Source: Martelella mediterranea (GTDB taxonomy: Bacteria; Pseudomonadota; Alphaproteobacteria; Rhizobiales; Rhizobiaceae). Taken from it: a stretch of 64,000 bases of DNA. Within the stretch, counting starts at the first letter, position 1; every line of letters begins with the position of its first letter. The notes below the pieces were generated by a model. The model searched no databases. It was not told the origin of the DNA and was given only the letters and a program-made list of their open reading frames with translations. Location: the NCBI RefSeq assembly GCF_021021415.1, contig NZ_JAINWJ010000001.1:186001-250000 (forward strand), read 5' to 3'. A program made the position numbers and the translations under genes. Below are positions 47,235 through 55,851 of this stretch, piece after piece.

Positions 47235-48374
47235 TCAGCGCAGAACCGGAACGTCCCAGAGGTTGAGCTTGACGCCGATGCCCTTTTCGATGGCGTTGCG
47301 GTAAATCACCGTGCCCCAGGCGACGTCCTCGACGGGCATGCCGCCGACCGACATGATGATGATCTCGTCGTCATTCTGGCGGCCCGGCGCTTCGCCGGCG
47401 ACGATCTTGCCGATGTCCTCAAGGTCCTCCTTCGCCATCCGCCCCTCGGCGATCATGTCCATGAACTTCACGCCGATGATCGGCACATGGACATGCGCGG
47501 GCTTGGGCAGTTCATGGAACCAGGCTTCATAAAGCCCGGTATTGTCGACCACCTTGCGGATGTCGGACTTTTCCATCCCTTCATCCATGTTGCAGAGCGC
47601 AGGCATCGACAGAAACGTGCCGGGCCGCACCCATTCGCGCCGGACCATGGGATAGGTGGAGGGATCGCCGACCGCGCCCGAATTGCAGAAGGTGACGATG
47701 TCGCTGTCGCGCACCACCGCCTCGATGCTGTCGACCACCTCGACCGTCGTGATCTGCGGATAGGTCTCGCGAACCCAGGACAGGAAGGAATCGAGGCTCT
47801 TCTGGCCGCGGCCTTTGACCTTGACGGTATCGATCGACGGACAGGCCGCCATGAAGGCCGAAAGCGAGGTCTTGCCCATCACGCCCGGCCCGAGAATGCC
47901 GACGACCTTCGAATCCTTGCGCGCCAGATGGCGGGCGCCGACGCCCGGAACCGCGCCCGTGCGATAGGCCGACAACAGGTTCGCCGACATATGGGCGAGC
48001 GGCGCGCCGGTATCCGTGTCGTTCAAGGTGAACATCAGGATGGAGCGCGGCAGGCCCTTTTCGCGATTGGCGATATTGGAGCCGTACCACTTCACGCCCG
48101 TGGTGCCGAAACGCCCGCCGAGATAGGCCGGCATCGCCATGAACCTTCGGTCGGCCGTCGGTTTCGGCATGGTGGGAAACGGGGAGTGCTCGGGAAAGGA
48201 GATGGCGGCGCCATGGGAATCGCTGTTGGGCCCGGCCATGCGATAGTCGCCATGGTAGAGCAGCGCGAACATTTCTTCCATCGTGTCGACGCAGGCGGGC
48301 ATGTCGGTGACGCCGGCGGCCAGCATGTCCTGTTCCGACAGGTAGATGAAATCGATCCGTGTATCTTCGGTCAT
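47235..48374 (-). CDS. Ornithine cyclodeaminase/mu-crystallin family protein (tyramine-oxidase-subunit-B-like)
   Basis: 379 aa. It has the OCD fold: an N-terminal dimerisation part with FMAMPAYLGGRFGTTGVKWYGSN, then the Rossmann loop VGILGPGVMGKTSL near residue 160 and DIVTFCNSGAVGDPST. The length exceeds the usual 310-340 aa. Proteins of this size and context are sometimes annotated as a tyramine oxidase subunit B, but that function is not well supported. Members bind NAD and act on amino acids or imines. It follows the permease gene and precedes ridA- and oxidase-type genes. Confidence 0.85.
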   Translation of the reverse strand: MTEDTRIDFIYLSEQDMLAAGVTDMPACVDTMEEMFALLYHGDYRMAGPNSDSHGAAISFPEHSPFPTMPKPTADRRFMAMPAYLGGRFGTTGVKWYGSNIANREKGLPRSILMFTLNDTDTGAPLAHMSANLLSAYRTGAVPGVGARHLARKDSKVVGILGPGVMGKTSLSAFMAACPSIDTVKVKGRGQKSLDSFLSWVRETYPQITTVEVVDSIEAVVRDSDIVTFCNSGAVGDPSTYPMVRREWVRPGTFLSMPALCNMDEGMEKSDIRKVVDNTGLYEAWFHELPKPAHVHVPIIGVKFMDMIAEGRMAKEDLEDIGKIVAGEAPGRQNDDEIIIMSVGGMPVEDVAWGTVIYRNAIEKGIGVKLNLWDVPVLR

Positions 48375-48454
48375 TTGGGCACTCTCGATAGGTTGTGACG
48401 AAGGGTTCGCGGCAGCCGAGCCGCCGCGTGAAATAATGGTCGTTGGGCAATCGC

Positions 48455-48477
48455 CCGGTCCCTGAGGGGGGGACCGG
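48455..48477 (-). terminator. Hairpin after the APC permease gene
   Basis: CCGGTCCC (48455-48462) and GGGACCGG (48470-48477) pair over 8 bp around a 7-base loop, 14 bases past the permease stop on the minus strand. It probably reduces transcription into the downstream catabolic genes. Confidence 0.45.
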
Positions 48478-48490
48478 ACCGATCGCGGTG

Positions 48491-49933
48491 CTATTCCTCG
48501 AAAACCTTGCCGAGCGCCTCATAGCGCGCGGGATCGGACTTGCGGATGCCGAGCGCGAAGAGGACACCGCCAATGCCGGTCAGCACGACGAGATAGGGGA
48601 AGGAATTAACGACGATGTTGGACGTTCCGGCCAGAAGCTCCAGATTGGACGTCACCAGAACCAGCGCGCCGATCAGCCCGATGAGCGCGAGCACGGGCGC
48701 CACCGCGGTGCGCCAGAGCCCGTGGCCGAGCCTGTTCTTGCGGAAGAACATGATGATCGCGACGCTGACCAGGACCTGAACCCCGAGAATTCCGAGCACC
48801 GCCAGCGCCGACATGTAGGAAAACACCACGGCGAACGGATCCTGCCCGGTGATCGCGAAGGCCGCGAGAATGATCGCGGCGATCGCCGATTGCAGGATCC
48901 CGGCCACATAGGGCGAACCGTGAATGTGATGCACCTTGCCAAGCACGCTGTGCGCCAGCCCCTCGCGGCCGAGCGCGAAGAAATAGCGGTTCAGCGTGTT
49001 GTGGAACGACAGAACGCAGGCAAACAGGCTGGTGATCAGCAGAATGTTCATGGTGAGCGCCGACCAGCCGCCCAGCACATTGGCCGCAGCGTCGAAATAG
49101 AAGGTATCGAGCGCGCCGGCCGCGGCCTCCTGAACGTTGGACGGTCCGTAATACTGGGTGATCGCCCAGGTGGAGAAGGCATAGAAGATCGCGATCAGCA
49201 AGACCGAGATATAGGTCGCGCGCGGAATGGTCTTTTCCGGATGCTCCGCCTCCTCGCCGAAGATCGCCGTCGCCTCGAAGCCAATGAACGAGCCCACCAC
49301 GAACACCAGCGTTACGCCGAGCGCGGGTGTGAACACCGTGGCGGGCGCGAAGGAGGAAAAGCTCAAGCCTTCCGGCCCGCCCTGGGCGACGATGCCGACA
49401 TCGAGCAGCAGCAGTATGATGATCTCCGCCAGCATGCAGACGCCTAGGATCGCGCCGGAGAAAGCGATGTTGCGCTGGCCGGAAAAGTGCACGATGACGA
49501 GAAAGGCAAGAGACCAGACCCACCAGGGCAGGTCGAGGCCGAGACCGGCGACCGCGCCCTCGGTGAAAAGCCCGAGCAGCCCGTAAACCGCGATCTGCAC
49601 GGCGCTGTAGGTCAAAAGCGCCATGAACGCGCCGCCGACGCCGGCCGGCTTACCGATGCCATGGGTGATATAGGTATAAAAGGCCCCCGCCCCGCCGATA
49701 TGACGGCTCATGGCGGTAAAGCCCATCGAGAAAAGGAGATAGAGCAGGCCTGCGAGAACGAAAGCGCCGGGCACCCCGGCGCCGTTTCCAAAGGCGAAGG
49801 CCGGCGGCGTGGCGCCGACGACCGCAGTCAGCGGCGCGGCGGCCGCAACGACGAAGAAGACGATGTGGGCAATGCCCACGGAATTTCTGGCCAGGCGCCC
49901 TTCAGGCGTCGGCTCGCTGGATGCGACAGACAT
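48491..49933 (-). CDS. APC-family amino acid/polyamine permease
   Basis: 480 aa with about 12 membrane segments. GIAHIVFFVVAAAAPLTAVVGATPPAF is the first helix of the amino acid-polyamine-organocation family, and GFEATAIFGEEAEHPEKTIPRATYISVL holds the conserved helix 6-7 loop. It imports an amino acid, amine or polyamine by cation coupling. It is the first gene of the minus-strand amine unit and lies divergent from the AraC-type regulator, with direct repeats in the 116-base gap. Confidence 0.92.
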   Translation of the reverse strand: MSVASSEPTPEGRLARNSVGIAHIVFFVVAAAAPLTAVVGATPPAFAFGNGAGVPGAFVLAGLLYLLFSMGFTAMSRHIGGAGAFYTYITHGIGKPAGVGGAFMALLTYSAVQIAVYGLLGLFTEGAVAGLGLDLPWWVWSLAFLVIVHFSGQRNIAFSGAILGVCMLAEIIILLLLDVGIVAQGGPEGLSFSSFAPATVFTPALGVTLVFVVGSFIGFEATAIFGEEAEHPEKTIPRATYISVLLIAIFYAFSTWAITQYYGPSNVQEAAAGALDTFYFDAAANVLGGWSALTMNILLITSLFACVLSFHNTLNRYFFALGREGLAHSVLGKVHHIHGSPYVAGILQSAIAAIILAAFAITGQDPFAVVFSYMSALAVLGILGVQVLVSVAIIMFFRKNRLGHGLWRTAVAPVLALIGLIGALVLVTSNLELLAGTSNIVVNSFPYLVVLTGIGGVLFALGIRKSDPARYEALGKVFEE

Positions 49934-49998
49934 ATGAACCCCTTTTGGTTTTGATTATTGTTAATGAGAATAGGAGGAGGTTCGCTGAGGCATATTGC

Positions 49999-50029
49999 AA
50001 TTTGTGCCGCTAACTTGATAATTTGCGCC
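49999..50029. promoter_or_regulatory. Two direct repeats in the permease/araC gap
   Basis: AATTTGTGCC (49999-50008) and AATTTGCGCC (50020-50029) are direct repeats with starts 21 bases apart, two helical turns. AraC-family dimers commonly use such pairs. The site lies in the divergent gap between the APC permease and AraC-type genes. Confidence 0.55.
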
Positions 50030-50049
50030 AAACAACGCTGCATTGCACC

Positions 50050-51102
50050 ATGAACACCGCCAAGACCAGCACCGCGACGACGCGATCCGTCACCTATATC
50101 AGGGTGTCGGCCTTTACGCCGTTGATGGACACGCTGCTGAAGTCGCATGTGTTCCTGCCGCCGCTTCTGGCGCGCCACAGCATCTCGATGCGCGAGCTGA
50201 AAGACCCCTACGCCCTGATCCCGCTTCACCGTTATGTCGCCTTTCTCGAGGACGCCGCGGCGGCGGCGGGCGACCCGGCCTTCGCGGCAAGGCTCGGCGC
50301 CCATTTCAAGCCCGCCGATATGGGGCCGATGGGCATATTGTTCTCGCTCGCGCCGACGATACGGATCGCGTTCGAACGCATCTCGAAATATGTGAACGCC
50401 CTGCAGAGCGCTACGAAATCGGGGCTGGCGGAAGAAGACGGAATGATCGTCTGGCACTATCGGATTTCGGACCGGACGATCTGGCCGCGCAGGCAGGATG
50501 CGGAATATTCGCTCGCCGCGTCCTGCCAGCTCGTGCGCAGTTGCTTCAGCACCGGCCTGAACCCGCTGGAAGTGCATTTCGAGCACGAAAGCCCCGAGGA
50601 TACGGGCCCTCTGGCCCGACTGTTCCGCGCGCCGATCTTTTTTGGCCAAGCCAACAACCGCCTCGTCTATTCCGTGGAAGATGCCGACCGGATCTATCGC
50701 AGCGAGGACGCGCAGCTGACCATGATCCTCGAGCACCATCTCAACGATCTGATCGGCGAGGTCGAGGCGCAGGAGGCGTTTTCCGACAAGGTCCGCCTGC
50801 TGATCCAGCTCTATATGGGACGACGGCCCGTCACCACGCGCTTCCTGGCCGAGGAGCTCGGCATTTCCGTGCGCAGCCTGCAACGCCAGCTCGGCGCGGA
50901 AGGCCTGTCCGTCCGCCAGCTGACGCGCGAACACCGCGCGGAACTGGCCGTCGGCCTTCTGGAACAGTCCGGCACCAGCGTCTCCGATGTCGCCCAGGCG
51001 CTCGGCTATGCCGACAGCGCGGTCTTTTCCCGCGCCTTCAAGCAATGGACGGGCAACGCGCCGCGCCAGTCGAAGCGCGCGGCATCCGATCCGAAAGACT
51101 GA
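50050..51102 (+). CDS. AraC-family transcriptional regulator
   Basis: 350 aa from the ATG at 50050; an in-frame TTG at 50023 falls inside the second operator repeat. The N-terminal 200 residues are the arabinose-binding-like domain of OruR/ArgR-type regulators (LLKSHVFLPPLLARHSISMRELKDPYALIPLHRYVAFLE). The C-terminal part has two helix-turn-helices: TTRFLAEELGISVRSLQRQLGAEGLSVRQL and SVSDVAQALGYADSAVFSRAFKQWTG. It is divergent from the APC permease gene and likely activates the amine-catabolism unit when the substrate is present. Confidence 0.93.
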   Translation: MNTAKTSTATTRSVTYIRVSAFTPLMDTLLKSHVFLPPLLARHSISMRELKDPYALIPLHRYVAFLEDAAAAAGDPAFAARLGAHFKPADMGPMGILFSLAPTIRIAFERISKYVNALQSATKSGLAEEDGMIVWHYRISDRTIWPRRQDAEYSLAASCQLVRSCFSTGLNPLEVHFEHESPEDTGPLARLFRAPIFFGQANNRLVYSVEDADRIYRSEDAQLTMILEHHLNDLIGEVEAQEAFSDKVRLLIQLYMGRRPVTTRFLAEELGISVRSLQRQLGAEGLSVRQLTREHRAELAVGLLEQSGTSVSDVAQALGYADSAVFSRAFKQWTGNAPRQSKRAASDPKD

Positions 51103-51128
51103 TCCCCTGCAGAAGAACGGCCGTTTGA

Positions 51129-51156
51129 GCCGGACGCATCTTAAGACGCGTCCGGC
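51129..51156. terminator. Bidirectional hairpin between araC and the TctC-like gene
   Basis: GCCGGACGC (51129-51137) and GCGTCCGGC (51148-51156) pair perfectly around a 10-base loop between the convergent genes. Confidence 0.65.
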
Positions 51157-51166
51157 GGTGCCTGGT

Positions 51167-52234
51167 CTATTTGAAATAGACCGGGGCGATTTCCTTGAGA
51201 ACCTCGACAACATCGGGCGATTTGAAGCCGTCATAAAGGGCATCGAGCATTTTCCGCGTCCCCGCCTCGCCGGTGAACGGCCGCAGAGCTGTCTGCATGT
51301 TCGCCACGGCCTTCGCATATTCGGGATCGGCCGCGGCCTTCGCGATGGCATCCTGCCAGGCGGTCACATATTCTTGCGGCGTTCCGGGCGCGAGGACATA
51401 GATCATCTGCGCGGCGGCTGCCTGATTGAAGGCCGAAAACAGCTTGTATTTCGGCGTGTCGAGCACCTCGGGCGCATATTCGCGCACCATCGTATCGAAG
51501 GTCGGCGCATCGATCGCCGGTTCCGGATCGAACCTGTCTCCATTCGGGATGCCGACCTGGCCGAAGGGCCTGACGGACCCCGCTTCGGCGATGGCCGTGC
51601 TCTGGACGGCGTAGTAGTCACCGTTGAGGCTCGTGACGTTCGTTTCTCCCTGTGTAACCGACTGAACCATATTGCCCGCCAGCCTGTAGCCGCCGATGAT
51701 GTTGACCTTGGCGCCGAAGATATTGGCGAATACGGCGAAGCGGCTGGCGTTCTCGCTGGCCGGAGAGGTTGCGCTGAACAAAAGCGGCTTCGGCGTGTGG
51801 GCGAGATCGGTCGGTTTCGACACGTTCATGTCATCGCGTATGAGGACAACGGTGTTGACCGGCTGGCTTCCGGCGATTGCGAGATCGCGCAGATCGAAGT
51901 CGAAGTCGTTGACGGTCACCCACCTGACCGGCATCGAATTACACAGGCAGATTTCCATTCCGTCAGGCGGCGAGGAATTGTGCATGTAGATGCCGGCCTG
52001 AATACCGGCCGCACCCGGCTTCGGTTCGACAACGACGGTCGGCTGCCCCGGCAGGTATTTCTGGATGAACGGCGCAATCGTGCGAGCGAAAAGATCCGTG
52101 GATCCTCCGGCGCCGTAGTTCTGGATAATGCGCAGGGTCTTGCCGGAAAAGTCCACATCCGCGGCCCCCGCAGGGCTCGCCATGGACAAAATGGCAAGGG
52201 CGCCTGATACAGCTACAATCAGTTTCAGCTTCAT
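51167..52234 (-). CDS. Tripartite tricarboxylate transporter binding protein (TctC family)
   Basis: 355 aa from the ATG at 52234 after GGAGGAAAAA; the longer frame is not needed. A Sec signal peptide (MKLKLIVAVSGALAILSMAS) ends near AGAA-D. The mature start DVDFSGKTLRIIQNYGAGGSTDLFARTIAPFIQKYL has the TctC/Bug GAGGSTD loop and VVEPKPGAAGIQAG. It is the last gene of the UxaA-TctA-TctB-TctC unit. It is unrelated in detail to the TctC-like protein at 22254, so the two systems probably carry different acids. Confidence 0.93.
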   Translation of the reverse strand: MKLKLIVAVSGALAILSMASPAGAADVDFSGKTLRIIQNYGAGGSTDLFARTIAPFIQKYLPGQPTVVVEPKPGAAGIQAGIYMHNSSPPDGMEICLCNSMPVRWVTVNDFDFDLRDLAIAGSQPVNTVVLIRDDMNVSKPTDLAHTPKPLLFSATSPASENASRFAVFANIFGAKVNIIGGYRLAGNMVQSVTQGETNVTSLNGDYYAVQSTAIAEAGSVRPFGQVGIPNGDRFDPEPAIDAPTFDTMVREYAPEVLDTPKYKLFSAFNQAAAAQMIYVLAPGTPQEYVTAWQDAIAKAAADPEYAKAVANMQTALRPFTGEAGTRKMLDALYDGFKSPDVVEVLKEIAPVYFK

Positions 52235-52410
52235 TTTTTCCTCCTCCTTGGGTGCACGAGACTGGTCAATCAGCAACCGGTGCACGCGGTCGCCTTTGGA
52301 AAACGGCGCTTACCTCCCTGCCCCGCCTTGCCAAGCATTCCGGTTTAGGCCCGATCGAGGCGAGCAGGCTCCTCTTCCAGCTCGTCGCACCGACCGCCCC
52401 CCTCTTTCCG

Positions 52411-52860
52411 CTAGGAAAAGAGGTACCAGGGCTGCGGAAGCGGAAGGCGCAGCACCCGCTCCACCACGATCACGAGAAAGACCAGCGTTGCCGCCGACGC
52501 GATAGCCGCCGTCGTCCACCGCTCGCCATGCGCCAGCATATAGCTGAGAACAAAAAGCGGCGCGGCGACGGGAAAGCCGAATGCGACGGCTCCGGCAAAG
52601 AACGCGCAAATCCAGGCCGCGTAACGCAATGTAAGGCCGAAAGGCGGCTTCTCGCCCTCAAACATCGGGGATGAGGCTTCGGACTGCGGCAGCAGCGTAT
52701 GGGCAATGCCGCACACAAGCATCACCACGCAGTTGAAGATCGGGAAGCTGGCCGCCATCGTGTCCCAGCTCAGCGCCGCGATCAGGGCGACGACCGCCGC
52801 CGCGGAAAGCACAACGCCAAACCACCATGAGACATCCCGGTTCCTGACCATGTCACGCAT
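52411..52860 (-). CDS. Tripartite tricarboxylate transporter small permease (TctB family)
   Basis: 149 aa from the ATG at 52860, which has AAGGAG 6 bases upstream; the ATG at 52866 directly abuts that site. Four hydrophobic segments are predicted: VSWWFGVVLSAAAVVALIAAL, FPIFNCVVMLVCGIAHTLL, YAAWICAFFAGAVAFGFPVAAPLFVLSYML and AIASAATLVFLVIVVERVL. TctB proteins are weakly conserved; the call rests on topology and position. The start overlaps the large permease stop by 8 bases. Confidence 0.83.
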   Translation of the reverse strand: MRDMVRNRDVSWWFGVVLSAAAVVALIAALSWDTMAASFPIFNCVVMLVCGIAHTLLPQSEASSPMFEGEKPPFGLTLRYAAWICAFFAGAVAFGFPVAAPLFVLSYMLAHGERWTTAAIASAATLVFLVIVVERVLRLPLPQPWYLFS

Positions 52861-54358
52861 CGGCATCTCCTTCCAGGGTCTGGGCGCGTTCCCTCGCCCG
52901 CCGAAGCAGCATCACCAGCAGGAAGGCCAGCATGACCACAAGCGTCGACAGGACGATCGGACGCTGCCACAGCCAGGAGATGCCATAGACCTGAACGGCG
53001 ATGAAGAAATTCGGCTCCGCGAGTTCCCCGAGCACCATGCCGATCAGAAGCGGCACCCGAGGCCAGTCATAGGCTTTCATGAAAATGCCGAGAGCGCCGA
53101 AAACGCCAAACGCGACAAGATCTCCGAATGAATTGCTCGCGAAGGTCGCGCCGATCGCCATGAAGGCGATGATGAGGGGAGCGATGATCGACGCACGGAC
53201 CTGACAGATCTTGACGATGTATCGCTGCAGGACAAGGCAGAGGATCGCCACCACGATATTGGCGAGGATGACTGTCCAGAGCATCTGGAATGTGAGCGGC
53301 AGCTGCTCGTTGAGCATTGCGCTTCCCGGTCGCAAGCCGACGATGAGAAAGACCCCCAGCATGACCGCCATTGAAGCGTTTCCGGGAATGCCGAGGGCCA
53401 CGGTGGGAATGATGGCGCCTGGCTTCTGGGCGGTTGTGGCGGCCTCCGCCGACAGCACGCCGCGAATGTCGCCCTTGCCGAATTGCGACTTGTCGCGGGC
53501 GGATTGTACGGCATGGGAATAACCGAGCCACTCGGCCGCCGATCCGCCAAGCCCCGGAACGACGCCGCAGACGCCGCCTATGATAGAGCAACGCACGACC
53601 AGCCAGCCGTGGCGGATCGTATCGCGCAGCCCCGCCATCGCGCCGCCTTCAGCGGAGAAGGAATGGGCGATGGACGAGCGACGGATCATCAGTTCCATCA
53701 CTTCCGGCACGGCAAAAAGGCCAAGCGCCACGGGAACGATGGGCATGCCGTCCTCGAGATAATAGGTCCCAAGCGTGTAGCGATGGTCGCCCGTGGAACC
53801 CGCCACGCCGATACACGAGATCAGCAGCCCGGCTGCCGCCACCATCAATCCGCGCGGAATATTGGGGCCAACCAAAGAGGCTGACATCACAAGGCCCATC
53901 ATCGCCAGCATGAAGAATTCCGGAGATCCGAAGGAATTGATGATCGGACGGATGATCGGCAGCAGAACCAGAAAAATCGCTGAAAACACGATGGTGCCGA
54001 CAATCGAAGCGAAGTAGGAGGCCGACAATGCGCGGCCCGCCTCGCCGCGTTTGGCCATTGGATAGCCGTCGAGATAGGTCGCCTGTGCCGCGGATGTACC
54101 GGGAATTCCGAGCAGGACCGCCGGAATGGCATCGGTCTGGGTGGTGACGGCATACATGCCGAGCAGGAATGAGAACGCCACCTCGGGCGGCTGCCCGATA
54201 GCGAACGGCAGCAGCAGCCCCATGCCGGTGAGGCCGGAAAGCCCCGGAATAAGGCCGAAAAACATGCCCGCTAGGATACCCACGAAGGTCCAGGTCAGGA
54301 CCTTTATCGTGAGTATCGTAGTGAGGCCGAGAAACAGGGCCCCGAAAATATCCTCCAT
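52853..54358 (-). CDS. Tripartite tricarboxylate transporter large permease (TctA family)
   Basis: 501 aa, about 11-12 membrane segments. Conserved blocks are GLIPGLSGLTGMGLLLPFAIG, DAIPAVLLGIPGTSAAQATYLDGYPMAKRGEAGRAL and VVPGLGGSAAEWLGYSHAVQSARDKS. It forms the main transport channel with the small subunit at 52411. It follows the UxaA-type small subunit gene by 30 bases, so the acid taken up is probably the substrate of that dehydratase or lyase. Confidence 0.95.
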   Translation of the reverse strand: MEDIFGALFLGLTTILTIKVLTWTFVGILAGMFFGLIPGLSGLTGMGLLLPFAIGQPPEVAFSFLLGMYAVTTQTDAIPAVLLGIPGTSAAQATYLDGYPMAKRGEAGRALSASYFASIVGTIVFSAIFLVLLPIIRPIINSFGSPEFFMLAMMGLVMSASLVGPNIPRGLMVAAAGLLISCIGVAGSTGDHRYTLGTYYLEDGMPIVPVALGLFAVPEVMELMIRRSSIAHSFSAEGGAMAGLRDTIRHGWLVVRCSIIGGVCGVVPGLGGSAAEWLGYSHAVQSARDKSQFGKGDIRGVLSAEAATTAQKPGAIIPTVALGIPGNASMAVMLGVFLIVGLRPGSAMLNEQLPLTFQMLWTVILANIVVAILCLVLQRYIVKICQVRASIIAPLIIAFMAIGATFASNSFGDLVAFGVFGALGIFMKAYDWPRVPLLIGMVLGELAEPNFFIAVQVYGISWLWQRPIVLSTLVVMLAFLLVMLLRRARERAQTLEGDADA

Positions 54359-54388
54359 TCCCGCTTCTCCTCCACGCGGTGACGAAAT

Positions 54389-54688
54389 TCAATTCACGCC
54401 ATAGCGCGCACTTTTCAGGTTGGTGATGTGCAGATGGCTGCCGGCAGGGACATTTGTCGTGGTTATGCCGATCACCTCTCCCCCCTTGATCACATAGGTT
54501 TTGTCCGCGAGTGGTCCGACCGTGAACTTGTGGTAGCGTGGGATGACCTCCCTGATCTCCACGCGGCGCTCGCCATCCGGCGTCGTGATCAGCGCCGTGT
54601 CCCCCGGCTCAAGCGGCGTGAGCGCCAGAGCCACGTGGTCATCACTGTGGAGCATCAGGCCCGAATATTGCGTTGCGTTCTCCGTCAT
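54389..54688 (-). CDS. UxaA-family hydrolase/dehydratase small subunit (SAF domain)
   Basis: 99 aa from the ATG at 54688 after GGAGAG; it overlaps the stop of the large subunit gene (ATGA). LMLHSDDHVALALTPLEPGDTALI and YVIKGGEVIGITTTNVPAGSHLHITNL form the SAF domain seen at the N-terminus of altronate/galactarate dehydratases. As a separate small subunit it matches pairs such as sulfolactate sulfo-lyase SuyA and split altronate-type dehydratases. The exact substrate is open. Confidence 0.88.
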   Translation of the reverse strand: MTENATQYSGLMLHSDDHVALALTPLEPGDTALITTPDGERRVEIREVIPRYHKFTVGPLADKTYVIKGGEVIGITTTNVPAGSHLHITNLKSARYGVN

Positions 54689-55851
54689 AGCGACTCTCCG
54701 CATCTGCTGATGGTCTCGGCCCCCTCGGACAGGATCTCGCCGTAGGTGAGCGTTCCCGAAGCGACGTCAACCATGCGCGCCAGCAGCAGTTGCGTCGCCT
54801 CGGCGAAACCGAGCGCGCCCGTCAGAATGGCGCTGGCATCGAAATCGATTTGCTCGGTCAGGTTGGCGCAGGTGTCGGCATTGGCCGACAGTTTGATGGT
54901 CGGCGCCAGCAGGCTGACGAAATTGTTTCCCGGACCGGTGGTGAACAGGATCATGTGGGCGCCCGCCGCGACGAAGCCGGAGAGGGATTCCGGGCTGTAA
55001 TAGGGCTGGTCCATCAGCCATACGCCGGCCTCCTTGGGCGCCTCGCCCTGCTGCAGCAGGCCCTGTATCGGCGCCGAACCCGATTTCCTGACGGCGCCGA
55101 GCGATTTTTCCTCAAGAGTTGAAAGGCCCATCGCTATGTTGACCGGCCCCGGATTCGTGCCGATCAGGTCAATTCCGGCCGCCTCGGCGCGGTCTATCCG
55201 CCGGTTGATCGCATCGCGCAGCGCCTGCATGATTTCCGGCGTTTTCGCGCGCTTTTCCAGAAGATGTTCGGCCCCGAACCATTCCATCGTCTCACCGGCA
55301 ATGACCCTGCCGCCGGCGCTGGCGATAGCATCGGCGACATGACCAACGAGGGGATTTGACGCAATCCCCGATGTCGTGTCGGACCGTCCGCACTCAACGC
55401 CTATGCACAGTTCCGACAGATCGGCCGGACTGCGGCGCGCCGCCGACAATTGCTGGAGTAAACGGGCGCCGGATCTGACGGCGGCATCGGTCAAGCGCAG
55501 GCTGTCATGACCAAAGTCATCAAGGACCAGCATTTCAACCGGCCGTCCGGACGCGGCGATCCTGTCGCGAAACCGCCGGCCTTCCGGAAAATTGCAGCTA
55601 ACCACAAGCACTGCGCCGACATTTGGATGCAGTGCGAATCCTTCCAGCATGCGCAGCCTCAAGCTGGCGTCCTCGGCTATGATGCCGCCCGTATAGGCGG
55701 TCGTGATAACCTTGGCCTGTTTCAAAATGCCGCCGATCCGCTGTGCGATGGGTGCTGCCAGCCCCGATATCGAAAGGATCAGCAGGTCATTTCTCAGCCC
55801 GATCGAACCATCCGGTCTGCGATAGGCGTCAAATTGGAAATTGTCAGTCAT
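54685..55851 (-). CDS. UxaA-family dehydratase/lyase large subunit
   Basis: 388 aa from the ATG at 55851; a GTG at 55854 or TTG at 55860, closer to a GAGGA site, are alternatives. FDAYRRPDGSIGLRNDLLILSISGLAAPIAQRI is the opening of the D-galactarate dehydratase/altronate hydrolase C-terminal family. CIGVECGRSDTTSGIASNPLVGHV near residue 150 and FTTGPGNNFVSLLAPTIKLSANADT near the end carry conserved metal and substrate residues. The family removes water or sulfite from hydroxy acids with iron or other metal. It is the first gene of the minus-strand unit with TctA-B-C. The size also fits SuyB, so a sulfonated acid is possible. Confidence 0.88.
   Translation of the reverse strand: MTDNFQFDAYRRPDGSIGLRNDLLILSISGLAAPIAQRIGGILKQAKVITTAYTGGIIAEDASLRLRMLEGFALHPNVGAVLVVSCNFPEGRRFRDRIAASGRPVEMLVLDDFGHDSLRLTDAAVRSGARLLQQLSAARRSPADLSELCIGVECGRSDTTSGIASNPLVGHVADAIASAGGRVIAGETMEWFGAEHLLEKRAKTPEIMQALRDAINRRIDRAEAAGIDLIGTNPGPVNIAMGLSTLEEKSLGAVRKSGSAPIQGLLQQGEAPKEAGVWLMDQPYYSPESLSGFVAAGAHMILFTTGPGNNFVSLLAPTIKLSANADTCANLTEQIDFDASAILTGALGFAEATQLLLARMVDVASGTLTYGEILSEGAETISRCGESL

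Noticed and set aside
50023-50049. TTG start nine codons upstream for the AraC-type gene
   Set aside because: It has no ribosome site and lies inside the second direct repeat, so the ATG at 50050 is preferred.
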